Source: Pseudomonas crudilactis
GTDB taxonomy: Bacteria > Pseudomonadota > Gammaproteobacteria > Pseudomonadales > Pseudomonadaceae
Length of the DNA stretch: 64,000 bases
Assembly: GCF_013433315.1 (NCBI RefSeq)
Contig: NZ_WXVV01000003.1
Location: 186,001 to 250,000, forward strand
Direction of reading: 5' to 3'
Shown: positions 29,273 to 39,245 of the stretch, one piece after another
Layout: the number at the start of each line of letters is the position of its first letter
Numbering within the stretch: position 1 is the first letter of the stretch
Made by a program: the position numbers and the translations under genes
Notes under the pieces: model-generated
The model's database searches: none
What the model saw: the letters and a program-made list of their open reading frames with translations, nothing else
What the model was told of the DNA's origin: nothing

Positions 29273-30340
29273 ATGCTGGACTGGAAAAACCGCGCGGGCA
29301 GCGCGCCTGAACGTGCCGCCGAGCCCAAGTCGGCCACCCGCAGCTATGTTGGCGGGCTGCTCTTCAGTCGTGCCCTGGCCACGCTGATCGGCATTTATCT
29401 GCTGGTGACCATTGGCCTGGGCTGGTACTGGAGCCAGGAGCCGGCGCTGTTTCCGGTCGCGCAAAACGCTCAAGTGGCTGCCGAGAAAGAAGGCAAGCAG
29501 ATGGTGATCGGCTACACCACGGTCGAAACCCTGAAGACCGTCGCCGGCACCTTGCTCAACAAGCCGGGCGGCTACATTTCCAACGACCGCTTCCCGCCGG
29601 GCCTGTGGATGGACAACACGCCAAGCTGGGAATACGGCGTGCTGGTGCAGGTACGTGACCTGACCCGCGCTTTGCGCAAAGACTTTGCCCGTTCGCAATC
29701 GCAGTCGGCGGAAGATGCCGATCTGGCCAAGGCCGAACCGCGCTTCAACTTCGACAACAAGAGCTGGATCTTGCCGTCGAGTGAGTCGGAATATCAGGAA
29801 GGCATCAACTCGCTGAGCCGCTATCAGGCTCGCCTGTCTGATCCTACCCAGAAAAACGCGCTGTTCTATGCCCGCGCCGACAACCTGAACAACTGGCTCG
29901 GCGATGTCGGCACTCGTCTCGGCTCACTGTCGCAACGCCTGTCGGCCAGCGTTGGCCGGGTCAAGCTCAATACCGCGCTGAAAACCGAAGTGCCGGCGAT
30001 CGGCGAAGTACCGCAGGTTGACGAAGAAGTCGTCGAGACTCCGTGGATGCAGATCGACAACGTGTTCTACGAAGCACGCGGTCAGGCCTGGGCGCTGTCG
30101 CATCTGCTGCGCGCCATCGAAGTCGACTTCGCCGATGTATTGGCGAAAAAGAACGCCACGGTCAGCGTGCGTCAGATCATCCGTGAACTGGAAGCCTCGC
30201 AGGAGCCGGTCTGGAGCCCGATGATTCTTAACGGTAGCGGTTTCGGTGTGCTGGCCAACCACTCGCTGGTCATGGCCAACTATATTTCCCGGGCCAATGC
30301 CGCTGTGATCGATTTGCGTCAACTGCTCAATCAGGGCTGA
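29273..30340 (+). CDS. DUF2333 family membrane-anchored protein
   Basis: 355 aa starting MLDWKNRAGSAPERAAE. A single transmembrane helix at ~31-52 (RALATLIGIYLLVTIGLGWYW) follows a short charged N-terminus; the rest (~300 aa) should face the periplasm. The segments GGYISNDRFPPGLWMDN and LVQVRDLTRALRKDFARSQS are conserved in the DUF2333 family (PA4842 type). Function is unknown. The NUDIX gene starts 4 bases after its stop, so the two are probably cotranscribed and translationally close. Confidence 0.88.
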   Translation: MLDWKNRAGSAPERAAEPKSATRSYVGGLLFSRALATLIGIYLLVTIGLGWYWSQEPALFPVAQNAQVAAEKEGKQMVIGYTTVETLKTVAGTLLNKPGGYISNDRFPPGLWMDNTPSWEYGVLVQVRDLTRALRKDFARSQSQSAEDADLAKAEPRFNFDNKSWILPSSESEYQEGINSLSRYQARLSDPTQKNALFYARADNLNNWLGDVGTRLGSLSQRLSASVGRVKLNTALKTEVPAIGEVPQVDEEVVETPWMQIDNVFYEARGQAWALSHLLRAIEVDFADVLAKKNATVSVRQIIRELEASQEPVWSPMILNGSGFGVLANHSLVMANYISRANAAVIDLRQLLNQG

Positions 30341-30343
30341 TTC

Positions 30344-30901
30344 ATGAGCCAGAACGCCAAAGAGGCGGCCCATCGGGCCGCCTCGGATGCCGAACAGATC
30401 GCCTGGGTCGACGAGCAGGACAACCTGCTCGGCGCGCTGGTGCGTGCCGATTTGCGTGAGCGCGGGCTGATCGGACGTGGCACCTACATCATGCTGTTCA
30501 ATTCCGCCGGTGATCTTTGCGTACACCGGCGCACGTTGAGCAAGGCGATTTATCCCGGTTTCTGGGACGTTGCGGCAGGCGGCATGGTGCAGGCGGATGA
30601 GAGCTACGCCGAGTCGGCAGCCCGTGAGCTGGAAGAGGAGTTGGGTGTCAGCGGCGTAGAGTTGACTGCCCATGACCATTTCTACTTCGAAGACACCGGC
30701 AACCGCCTGTGGTGTTCGGCGTTTTCCGCCGTATGGGACGGCCCGCTGAAACTGCAGCCTGAAGAAGTGCTGGAAGCGCGGTTTATTCCGGTCGAGCAGG
30801 TCATGCAGGAAATCCAGCAGAAGCCTTATTGCCCGGACTCTCTGGCAGCGCTCAAGCGCTATCTCAAGGCTCAACAGCGCGACGTCGCAAAGAACACATA
30901 A
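30344..30901 (+). CDS. NUDIX hydrolase
   Basis: 185 aa. A complete Nudix box is visible: GGMVQADESYAESAAREL followed by EEELGV, matching GX5EX7REUXEEXGU, so metal-dependent pyrophosphohydrolase activity is expected. The substrate cannot be read from the sequence. The N-terminal part (AWVDEQDNLLGALVRADLRERGLIGRGTY) resembles YfcD/isopentenyl-isomerase-like Nudix proteins. It lies 4 nt after the DUF2333 gene and upstream of sui1, as in P. aeruginosa PA4841. Confidence 0.93.
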   Translation: MSQNAKEAAHRAASDAEQIAWVDEQDNLLGALVRADLRERGLIGRGTYIMLFNSAGDLCVHRRTLSKAIYPGFWDVAAGGMVQADESYAESAARELEEELGVSGVELTAHDHFYFEDTGNRLWCSAFSAVWDGPLKLQPEEVLEARFIPVEQVMQEIQQKPYCPDSLAALKRYLKAQQRDVAKNT

Positions 30902-31087
30902 ATTGGCGCCGATTGGCACTTAGCAATCGGGATTTTTGCCGTTACACTGCGCGACCTTTTCAAGCTGCACCGTCCTGCTTTATTGAAGCTTCGGTGCAGT
31001 AGCGCTGCCCCTGCCTGAGTGGGGCTTCGCGGTCGATGACCTTGCCCAAGGTCGCGATCAGTCTTTGTCCTCCCAAGAGGATTGCCG

Positions 31088-31459
31088 GTGGCCAAAAAAG
31101 CCGCATCCTTCGCCGCCTTAGGTGGCCTGGTATTTTCCACCGACGCAGGTCGTCATTGCCCGGAATGCAGTCAGCCGGTGGACGCCTGTATCTGCAAACA
31201 AACCGTGATCCCGGCCGGCGACGGCATTGCCCGCGTGCGTCGCGAGAGCAAGGGCCGTGGCGGCAAGACGGTGACCACCATCACCGGCGTGCCGCTGGCC
31301 GAAGACGCGCTCAAAGAGTTGGCGACAACGTTGAAGAAACGTTGCGGCACTGGCGGGGCGTTGAAAGACGGCATCATCGAAATCCAGGGCGATCATGTCG
31401 AGCTACTCTTGGCTGAGCTGATCAAGCACGGTTTCAAAGCGAAGAAGTCCGGCGGCTAG
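31088..31459 (+). CDS. SUI1/eIF1-like translation initiation factor (YciH family)
   Basis: 123 aa from a GTG at 31088 (VAKKAASFAALGGLVFSTDAG): AAGAGG at 31075-31080 is 7 nt upstream, whereas an in-frame TTG at 31082 would touch it. The C-terminal SUI1 domain is visible (GRGGKTVTTITGVPL...LKKRCGTGGALKDGIIEIQGDH), after an N-terminal segment with CPECSQPVDACIC cysteines. The E. coli homologue YciH discriminates against non-canonical initiation. Length matches PA4840. Confidence 0.92.
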   Translation: MAKKAASFAALGGLVFSTDAGRHCPECSQPVDACICKQTVIPAGDGIARVRRESKGRGGKTVTTITGVPLAEDALKELATTLKKRCGTGGALKDGIIEIQGDHVELLLAELIKHGFKAKKSGG

Positions 31460-31573
31460 CAGCCTCTGTGAAATCCATCTGCGGCTTGATCCGGCGCTGA
31501 AACACTTCAGAACCGGCGTCGTCTCCATGGTTTTCACAGAGCCTGTTCATGACCGGTTTCTAAACTCCACGCA

Positions 31574-31600
31574 GTCAGTGCGGTCTACCGCCGCACTGAC
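31574..31600 (+). promoter_or_regulatory. Hairpin upstream of speA
   Basis: Perfect 10-bp stem GTCAGTGCGG / CCGCACTGAC with a 7-nt loop, 78 bases before the speA start. It is not followed by a T-run, so it could be a leader structure of speA or a poor terminator of sui1. An outer pair CTCTGTGAAA (31464-31473) / TTTCACAGAG (31532-31541) precedes it. Confidence 0.45.
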
Positions 31601-31678
31601 GAACCGTCATTTTCATACTTTAGACTGCGCCGGCCTGCGATCAGGCGACGCACTATGACTTCTTTATAGGGGACTTCG

Positions 31679-33592
<1,914 letters not shown>

Positions 33593-33609
33593 CGTCAGGT
33601 GGCGATCTT

Positions 33610-33664
33610 CACCGAGTTGTCTGAAATGTTCCCACCAGTTGTGGAAAATTCAGATGACTCGGTG
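33610..33664 (+). other. Long imperfect hairpin after speA
   Basis: CACCGAGTTGTCTGAA (33610-33625) pairs with TTCAGATGACTCGGTG (33649-33664) with two mismatches, and the loop itself contains a smaller TTCCCAC/GTGGAA pairing. It begins 18 bases after the speA stop. No T-tract follows, so it may be an mRNA 3'-end structure, a poor terminator, or a boundary of the accessory genes downstream. Confidence 0.5.
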
Positions 33665-33826
33665 GGATACATCCCAAAATCTTCGCGAAATGCTTGCCGA
33701 TCCCGGCCAGCAAAGTCATCCGGTCTGCTTTTCGCGTAGGTCATTTCCTAAGTTGTACTTCGGCACTCTACTCGGCCATGGCTCTCGGCGAGAATCCCCG
33801 ACCGCCCCTCCTGTAGAGATCCGCTT

Positions 33827-35176
33827 ATGTTCGATCAAGCCAACGAGCCCTCGTTTCGTCTCGATGTAGCGGGCCTGTCCGACCCTTTTGAAGTTCTGGC
33901 CTTTACCGGTAGCGAAGCCCTGAGCGAGCCCTTTGCATTCGAGATCGATGTGTTGATCGACGATCCGCAACTGGACCTTGCCGACCTGCTTTACCGTTCG
34001 GCGTTCCTGTGTTTCGGGGCGTCGGGGGAGGGCGTACACGGGCAATTGCAGAGCCTCGTCCAGCACGAACACGGGCACGGTTCAAGGTTGTGCCGGATCC
34101 GTCTGGGGCCGAAACTTGGCTGTCTCGAATTGCGTATCAGCCAACGCATCTTCAGTGGCTGTTCGGTGCCACAGATCATCGAACAGGTGCTCAGGGAACA
34201 CGGAATTATCGGCGCTCAGCGCCGCTTCGAATTGCACGGCGATTACCCCGTCCGCACGTTCTGTACGCAATACCGCGAATCCGATCTGCAACTGCTCCAG
34301 CGCTTGTGTGCACAGGCGCGAATTCACTACTTTTTCGAACACGGGCCCGACCGGCATTGCCTGGTATTCGGTGATGATCCGACACAGTTGCCCTTGGCTG
34401 GCACCGTGCTGTATCGGGACGAGCCCGATAGTCACAACGTGTCCCCCGGCGTGCGCCATTGGCAATTTCAGGAAACCTTGCAGTCCGCACCGTCAGACGC
34501 AAGGCCGGCACACAGTGCCGAAGGCTGCAGTCATCTCGCGGCGTTACGCAGCGGTTATTGGCTGCGATTGGCCGGGCACCCTTTTGCCGAGTGCAATCGC
34601 CATTGGTTGCTGACCCGTATCGAGCACAGCGCTGATCCATCGCTCGACCGTCCTTATGCCAACCGTCTGTTTGCAACACTGCAATTGCCGTCGTGCCTGC
34701 CGGCCACTTTGCCGACACGACTGCGCATGCACAGCCTGCAACGGGCCTGGGTTGTGACGGTGGATGAGCCGCAGCCCGACTGCTTCAGGCCCGTGGCGGT
34801 GCAGTTCGACTGGCTTTATCAGGGCGAAGGGGCGGCGCCGAGTCATTGTTGGCTGCCACTTGCACCAGCCCTGGTCGACGCGCCGTTGGTGGCACTGAGC
34901 GAGGGTGTCGAAGTGGTGGTGAGTTTCTTTGAAGGCGATCCGGATCAGCCGATGATCAGCGGCGTGCTACAGCCGTCGGTCGCTGGGGCGGACATCCGCG
35001 ATGAGCCACCGTTACCGGACAGGCTGGTGAGTCAAGGCTTGCAGCAACTGCTGACCTCTGGCGAACCGTTATTGCTGTTGTGCCTGATTCCCGGCGGCGG
35101 CAGTTTCAGCCACTGCGCGCAAGCCGTGTGCAGTTGTCGGCTAGTGACCAAGCTTGAACAGAGCGGCGCAACATGA
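33827..35176 (+). CDS. Short, spike-less VgrG-like protein (T6SS)
   Basis: 449 aa. The N-terminal ~330 residues follow the gp27-like part of VgrG: SDPFEVLAFTGSEALSEPFAFEIDVL, then ISQRIFSGCSVPQIIEQVL and YRESDLQLLQRLCAQARIHY. The OB-fold is degenerate: the usual RVKVQFHWDR is RPVAVQFDWLYQGEG, and VEVVVSFFEGDPDQPMISG stands for the family's VVSFLEGDPDRPxITG. After that point only ~65 residues remain, so the long beta-helical spike of canonical VgrG (normally 600+ aa in total) is missing. The tail LLLLCLIPGGGSFSHCAQAVC is unlike VgrG. The start has only a weak ribosome site. The stop overlaps the DUF4123 start by 4 bases. No other T6SS structural gene is in the window. Confidence 0.8.
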   Translation: MFDQANEPSFRLDVAGLSDPFEVLAFTGSEALSEPFAFEIDVLIDDPQLDLADLLYRSAFLCFGASGEGVHGQLQSLVQHEHGHGSRLCRIRLGPKLGCLELRISQRIFSGCSVPQIIEQVLREHGIIGAQRRFELHGDYPVRTFCTQYRESDLQLLQRLCAQARIHYFFEHGPDRHCLVFGDDPTQLPLAGTVLYRDEPDSHNVSPGVRHWQFQETLQSAPSDARPAHSAEGCSHLAALRSGYWLRLAGHPFAECNRHWLLTRIEHSADPSLDRPYANRLFATLQLPSCLPATLPTRLRMHSLQRAWVVTVDEPQPDCFRPVAVQFDWLYQGEGAAPSHCWLPLAPALVDAPLVALSEGVEVVVSFFEGDPDQPMISGVLQPSVAGADIRDEPPLPDRLVSQGLQQLLTSGEPLLLLCLIPGGGSFSHCAQAVCSCRLVTKLEQSGAT

Positions 35177-35967
35177 GTGGCGCGGCGCGCGAGCCGATAG
35201 CGCAGTGGTTGCTGCTCGATGGCCCGGATGCGACGCGGGCATTGACGATTTTGCGCCAGGGATTCGCCGAGGCGCAGCGGTTCTGGTTGTTCGACGGCAC
35301 TGAGTTTGAACCGGTTTGTGAATACGGCCCGGTGCTGGTCGACTTGCGCGGTTGTCCGGCACTGGCGTCGTTGTGTTACAGCGATCCGGACACCTGGCGG
35401 GGTTTGTTGCTCGCGAGCGAGGCGTCGACGCAGGATCTGCTGAGTCATTTGCAGTGCATGCTCACGGTTTCTTTCGGGCTGAGTCATCGGGCTTTGCTCA
35501 GTTATTACAACCGTCAGACCGCGAGCTATTTTTTCGATGCCTGTGATGCCGCGGACCTGAGTCGCTGGCTCGGGCCGATCCGCCAGTTGCGCTGGTTCGG
35601 CGGGACGTGGGCCGACCGTGCGATCGGCAGTCAGGGCTGGCAGCAGTTGCGCAATCCGGGGCTGGCTGTCGAGCCCCTGAGCGTCGAGGAAAGCCTCACT
35701 CGCCGTCAGCGCGAACGCCTGCAAACCTGTCTGTTGGAGCAGCATATCTGGCGCTGGTGTCAATCGCTGGGAACCGACTACACGGCGATGGCCTCCCATG
35801 TTCAACAAGGTCTGGCGTTGGGATTCAGTGATCGCACGGTGCTCGACGCCTGGTTATGGCTACGCTTGCTGCATCCGCGAGCCGTGCTGGTGCCGCCACC
35901 GGAGGGCTTGACTCAGCAGGAGCGGCTTGAGCATGTGCGACGTCAGTGGCGCGGTGATCAAACTTGA
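35173..35967 (+). CDS. DUF4123 (T6SS effector adaptor) protein
   Basis: 264 aa, overlapping the VgrG-like gene by ATGA. The N-terminus has the DUF4123 pattern: WLLLDGPDATRALTILRQ, then FEPVCEYGPVLVDL, LLASEASTQDLLSHLQCML and YYNRQTASYFFDACDAAD, followed by a WFGGTW segment and a helical C-terminus. DUF4123 proteins (Tap-1/TEC) are chaperone-adaptors that load a cognate effector onto VgrG. Normally the effector gene follows directly. Here the next gene, 17 nt on, encodes a lipoprotein-type alpha/beta hydrolase, not a typical cytoplasmic T6SS cargo. Confidence 0.85.
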   Translation: MSGAAREPIAQWLLLDGPDATRALTILRQGFAEAQRFWLFDGTEFEPVCEYGPVLVDLRGCPALASLCYSDPDTWRGLLLASEASTQDLLSHLQCMLTVSFGLSHRALLSYYNRQTASYFFDACDAADLSRWLGPIRQLRWFGGTWADRAIGSQGWQQLRNPGLAVEPLSVEESLTRRQRERLQTCLLEQHIWRWCQSLGTDYTAMASHVQQGLALGFSDRTVLDAWLWLRLLHPRAVLVPPPEGLTQQERLEHVRRQWRGDQT

Positions 35968-35984
35968 AGTGAGGTTCGGCGCCT

Positions 35985-36860
35985 ATGGCAGGTTTTTTTC
36001 GCAAGGGGCTCTGCTTGATGCCCGGCGCTCTTCTACTGTTGGCGCTGAGCGCCTGTTCGCCAGTGAAAGTGCTCAATGCGCTGACCCCCAGTCAAACGTA
36101 CGACAAGACCACGGGTATCGCTTATGGCGACGATCCCCGGCAGAAGCTTGATGTCTATGTACCGCGTCACGCATTGGCCGATGCGCCGGTGGTGGTGTTT
36201 TTCTACGGCGGCAGTTGGAACAGTGGGTCGCGCGACGACTACACCTTTGTCGGCGAGGCGCTGGCGTCTCGTGGGATTGTCGTGGTGGTGGCGGACTACC
36301 GGTTATATCCGCAGGTGCGTTATCCGCTGTTTCTTGAGGACAGCGCGCGAGCGGTGGCCTGGACCCGAGCGCACATTCGCGAGTTTTCCGGCAATGCACA
36401 ACGGATGTATCTGATGGGGCACAGCTCTGGTGGATACAACGCGGCAATGCTGGCCCTGGACGCCAATCTGCTTGGCGCGGTCGGAATGTCTCCCAAGGAT
36501 CTGCGCGGCTGGATCGGTCTGGCCGGGCCGTACGATTTTCTGCCGATCGAGAATCCTGACGTGCGTCCAGTGTTCTTCTGGCCCCTTTCACCGCCGCAAT
36601 CACAGCCGATCAACCACGTCAGTCGCGGTGCGCCCCCCGCGCTGCTCATCGCCGCGAGCACGGATGATCTGGTCGACCCGGCGCGCAACACCGCTGGCCT
36701 GGCGCGAAAAATGCGCGAGGTCGGGGTGTCGGTGCAGGATCTTTACTACTCGCGGCCCAGTCACATTACGTTGGTGGCGACGCTGTCGAGGCCACTGCGG
36801 GGACTGGCGCCAGTGCTCGATCAAGTGGTCGGTTTCATCAAGCACACGCCGACTCAGTGA
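35985..36860 (+). CDS. Lipoprotein alpha/beta hydrolase (carboxylesterase-like)
   Basis: 291 aa. Lipoprotein signal with lipobox LSAC (C24) after a hydrophobic stretch. The alpha/beta-hydrolase fold shows the oxyanion motif VVFFYGGSWNSG, nucleophile S147 in GHSSGG, a likely acid in STDDLVDPA and His in SRPSHITL near the C-terminus, so the triad appears intact. Resembles esterases of the BD-FAE/HSL-like group. It follows the DUF4123 gene by 17 nt with GAAGTGAGG upstream, so cotranscription is likely. Whether it is a T6SS lipase effector, an associated envelope protein, or an unrelated neighbour cannot be decided; the lipobox argues against direct VgrG loading. Its 3' end overlaps the convergent MATE gene by 7 bases. 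Confidence 0.85.
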   Translation: MAGFFRKGLCLMPGALLLLALSACSPVKVLNALTPSQTYDKTTGIAYGDDPRQKLDVYVPRHALADAPVVVFFYGGSWNSGSRDDYTFVGEALASRGIVVVVADYRLYPQVRYPLFLEDSARAVAWTRAHIREFSGNAQRMYLMGHSSGGYNAAMLALDANLLGAVGMSPKDLRGWIGLAGPYDFLPIENPDVRPVFFWPLSPPQSQPINHVSRGAPPALLIAASTDDLVDPARNTAGLARKMREVGVSVQDLYYSRPSHITLVATLSRPLRGLAPVLDQVVGFIKHTPTQ

Positions 36861-38203
36861 GCGGCGCCGCTGAACCAGCCGTCATTGCGTTTGAGCCACC
36901 AGGCTTGCGCTCCGAGGGTCAGGCTACGCAGCACCATGAATAAAAGAAAGGTTATCCACAGACCGTGATTGCCCAGACCTTGCAGTGCCCAGGCAAAAGG
37001 CATGAGCAATACCACCGACATGAGCATGCCGTTGCGCATTTCCCGCGCGCGGGTGGCGCCGATGAACAGGCCGTCGAGCAGGTAGCTCCAGACCGCAATC
37101 AATGGCAAAACGGCAAGGTAGGGCAGGTAAGTGAACGCGGTATCGCGCACGCTCTGGATGTTGGTCTGCATCTCGATGAACAAATGCCCGGACAGTACAA
37201 ACAACAGGGCAAAGCCGAGGCTCGCGATCAGTGACCAGCCACCGGCGACTACCAGTGATCGGCGCAAGCCCAGGCGATCACGGGCACCGATGGCGTGCCC
37301 GCACAAGGCCTCGACGGCGTGGGCCAGACCGTCCAGGGCATGGGCCGTCAGCAGCAAACCATTGAGCAATAGCGCATTGGCGGCAACCGTGGCGTCACCC
37401 AGTCGCGCGCCTTGCACGGTGATCAGAAAAAATACCGATTGCAGCGCCAGACTGCGGATGAATATGTCGCGGTTGACCGCCAGCAGTGGGCGCCAGCTCT
37501 GCCAAACCCTCAATGTCACCCAGACAATGTGCCCCGGATAGGCCCGCAGCGCCTTGCGGGTCAGCCACAGGCCGAGGAGGGCACCGCTCCATTCGGCAAT
37601 CACCGAGGCCCGCGCCGATCCGACCACACCCCAGTCCAGGCCGATGACGAACCACAGGTTGAGGGCGATATTGATCAGGTTGGTGGTCAGCAGAATCGCC
37701 AGTGGCGCCCGGGCGTTTTGCGTGCCGAGGAACCAGCCGACCAGCGCATAGCTGGCCAGCGCGGCCGGCAGGCCGAACAGCCGGGTGTGGAAAAAATCAC
37801 GAGTGAGTTGATCCAGCTCCGCCGACGGTTGCATGAAGTGCAGGGCAATTGCGCTCAGCGGCACACCCAGCGTGCCAAGCAGCAGTGCCAGCCCCATCGC
37901 CAGCAGCAAGCCTTGCAACAGAATCTGCCGCAACGCCGCGCCGTCGCTGCGCCCGGCGGCCTGCGCGGCAAATCCGGTGGTGCCCATGCGCAGAAAGCCC
38001 ATGGCCCAGGCGAGAAAGGTATAGAGGCTGGCGCCGACCGCCACCGCGCCCAATTGATGGGCGTGGGGCAAATGGCCGATGACGGTGCTGTCGACCAGCG
38101 CCACCAGCGGTACGGAAATATTGGAAAGAATCATCGGCGCGGCAAGCGCCCAGACCTTGCGGTGAGTCGGGCGGTCGCGCCAGTCGGCGATCAGAGTGGA
38201 CAT
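36854..38203 (-). CDS. MATE family efflux transporter (DinF-like)
   Basis: 449 aa from the ATG at 38203 (MSTLIADWRDRPTHRKVWALA), preceded by AAGGAG; an upstream extension to 38251 is not needed. Twelve hydrophobic helices are expected, arranged as two MatE halves; the first helix region APMILSNISVPLVALVDSTVIGHL is typical of DinF-type MATE carriers. It should export organic cations or drugs using an ion gradient; the substrate is unknown. The gene is convergent with the hydrolase and its stop overlaps it. Confidence 0.92.
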   Translation of the reverse strand: MSTLIADWRDRPTHRKVWALAAPMILSNISVPLVALVDSTVIGHLPHAHQLGAVAVGASLYTFLAWAMGFLRMGTTGFAAQAAGRSDGAALRQILLQGLLLAMGLALLLGTLGVPLSAIALHFMQPSAELDQLTRDFFHTRLFGLPAALASYALVGWFLGTQNARAPLAILLTTNLINIALNLWFVIGLDWGVVGSARASVIAEWSGALLGLWLTRKALRAYPGHIVWVTLRVWQSWRPLLAVNRDIFIRSLALQSVFFLITVQGARLGDATVAANALLLNGLLLTAHALDGLAHAVEALCGHAIGARDRLGLRRSLVVAGGWSLIASLGFALLFVLSGHLFIEMQTNIQSVRDTAFTYLPYLAVLPLIAVWSYLLDGLFIGATRAREMRNGMLMSVVLLMPFAWALQGLGNHGLWITFLLFMVLRSLTLGAQAWWLKRNDGWFSGAAH

Positions 38204-38244
38204 GCGGGCTCCTTGGGGGAGCGGCATTGTAACGGTAGAAGCTG

Positions 38245-38392
38245 CCCTCACCCCAGCCCTCTCCCGGAGGGAGAGGGAGCCGATCTCGGTTTAATTCCTA
38301 TCCCGAGTTCGACTCGGTATCTCAGGTCGGCGTACTTCTCGAAAACACCCCGGTCAGTCCCCTCTCCCTCCGGGAGAGGGCTAGGGTGAGGG
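38245..38392. repeat. Inverted repeat pair flanking ~80 bp (CCCTCTCCC family)
   Basis: Arm 38245-38278 (CCCTCACCCCAGCCCTCTCC...) is nearly complementary to 38359-38392 (...GAGAGGGCTAGGGTGAGGGG). Each arm also contains its own palindrome CTCCCGGAGGGAG. This is another dispersed Pseudomonas repeat family. It occupies the upstream region of the MATE gene, so that promoter must lie within or around it. Confidence 0.8.
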
Positions 38393-38404
38393 GCTCTTGA
38401 AGGG

Positions 38405-38698
38405 TTAGTGAATAATCCAGCTAAGCAACCACAACCCCAGCAACAACCAGATGATCCCGGCAATGATCGACGCATTCATGAATGCCCGAATCGCTGACCA
38501 CAACAGCATCAGCCCGACAATCAGCGCGATGATGCTGATGATCGAGGTGTCCATGCCCAGGGTTTTGGCCAGCCCGTCGACGAAGTTGCCGCCAGCATTG
38601 CTCAAAATATTGAAAAGCCCACTGAGCCCGTCGACGATAAAACGGATGACTGAACCGAGCGCCTGCCCGAGCCATTCGAAAAAGCTTTCTACCTGCAT
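38405..38698 (-). CDS. Small two-helix membrane protein, unknown function
   Basis: 97 aa from MQVESFFEWLGQALGSVIRF at 38698. An amphipathic N-terminal half (with LSGLFNILSNAGGNFVDGLAKTLG) precedes two hydrophobic helices, IISIIALIVGLMLLWSAI and SIIAGIIWLLLGLWLLSWII. No enzyme motif. The composition is conserved-looking rather than random, but I do not recognise a named family. Flanked by the CCCTCTCCC repeat on one side and a REP doublet on the other. Confidence 0.65.
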   Translation of the reverse strand: MQVESFFEWLGQALGSVIRFIVDGLSGLFNILSNAGGNFVDGLAKTLGMDTSIISIIALIVGLMLLWSAIRAFMNASIIAGIIWLLLGLWLLSWIIH

Positions 38699-38785
38699 GT
38701 GTGCATCCTGATGAATGAGCTGAGCCTTGGGCCACAACGCGGGTGGCCGAGTTCCCTGCATGATAGTGGGTTTGCACCAATCCTG

Positions 38786-38874
38786 TGTGGGAGCGAGCCT
38801 GCTCGCGAAAGCGTGGTATCAGGCAAATCAACGTTGAATGACACACCGCATTCGCGAGCAGGCTCGCTCCCACA
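38786..38874. repeat. REP doublet (REPIN)
   Basis: Arm TGTGGGAGCGAGCCTGCTCG... (38786-38809) is exactly complementary to 38851-38874, with a 41-nt spacer. Same core as the element at 25107. Lies upstream of both the small membrane protein gene and the MazG-like gene. Confidence 0.92.
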
Positions 38875-38942
38875 ATAGATCATCGGTGCCGCTTGCCTTC
38901 AGGGCGCATCCCCCCGAAGCTATACGCCTTCAGGAGAACCCG

Positions 38943-39245
38943 ATGAACCTTGTTGAACTGACCGAACGCCTGCACGCCATCCGCGACCGCAATGACTGGC
39001 GGCAATTTCACAGCCCGAAAAACCTCGCCATGGCGGCCAGCGTCGAGATGTCCGAACTGGTGGAGATTTTCCAGTGGCTGACGGAAGACCAGTCGCGCCA
39101 GTTGCCGCCGGACAAACTCGCCCACGCCGGGCAGGAAGTCGGCGATATCGTCCTGTACCTGTTGCTGCTGTGCAGCGAGTTGGGGTTGGACATGAATGAA
39201 GTGGTGCGCGCCAAGCTCGCCGACAGCGAACGGCGGTTCAGCTGA
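38943..39245 (+). CDS. MazG-like nucleotide pyrophosphohydrolase
   Basis: 100 aa, single MazG-type domain: helical, with metal-binding acidic motifs EMSELVEIFQWL and QEVGDIVLYLLLLC (ExxE...ExxD). This size class (MazG-like/RS21-C6, dCTPase-like) hydrolyses nucleoside triphosphates to monophosphates, possibly cleaning non-canonical dNTPs. AGGAGAACCCG precedes the ATG. The stop overlaps the next start (TGATG), so it is translationally coupled to the methyltransferase. Confidence 0.92.
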   Translation: MNLVELTERLHAIRDRNDWRQFHSPKNLAMAASVEMSELVEIFQWLTEDQSRQLPPDKLAHAGQEVGDIVLYLLLLCSELGLDMNEVVRAKLADSERRFS

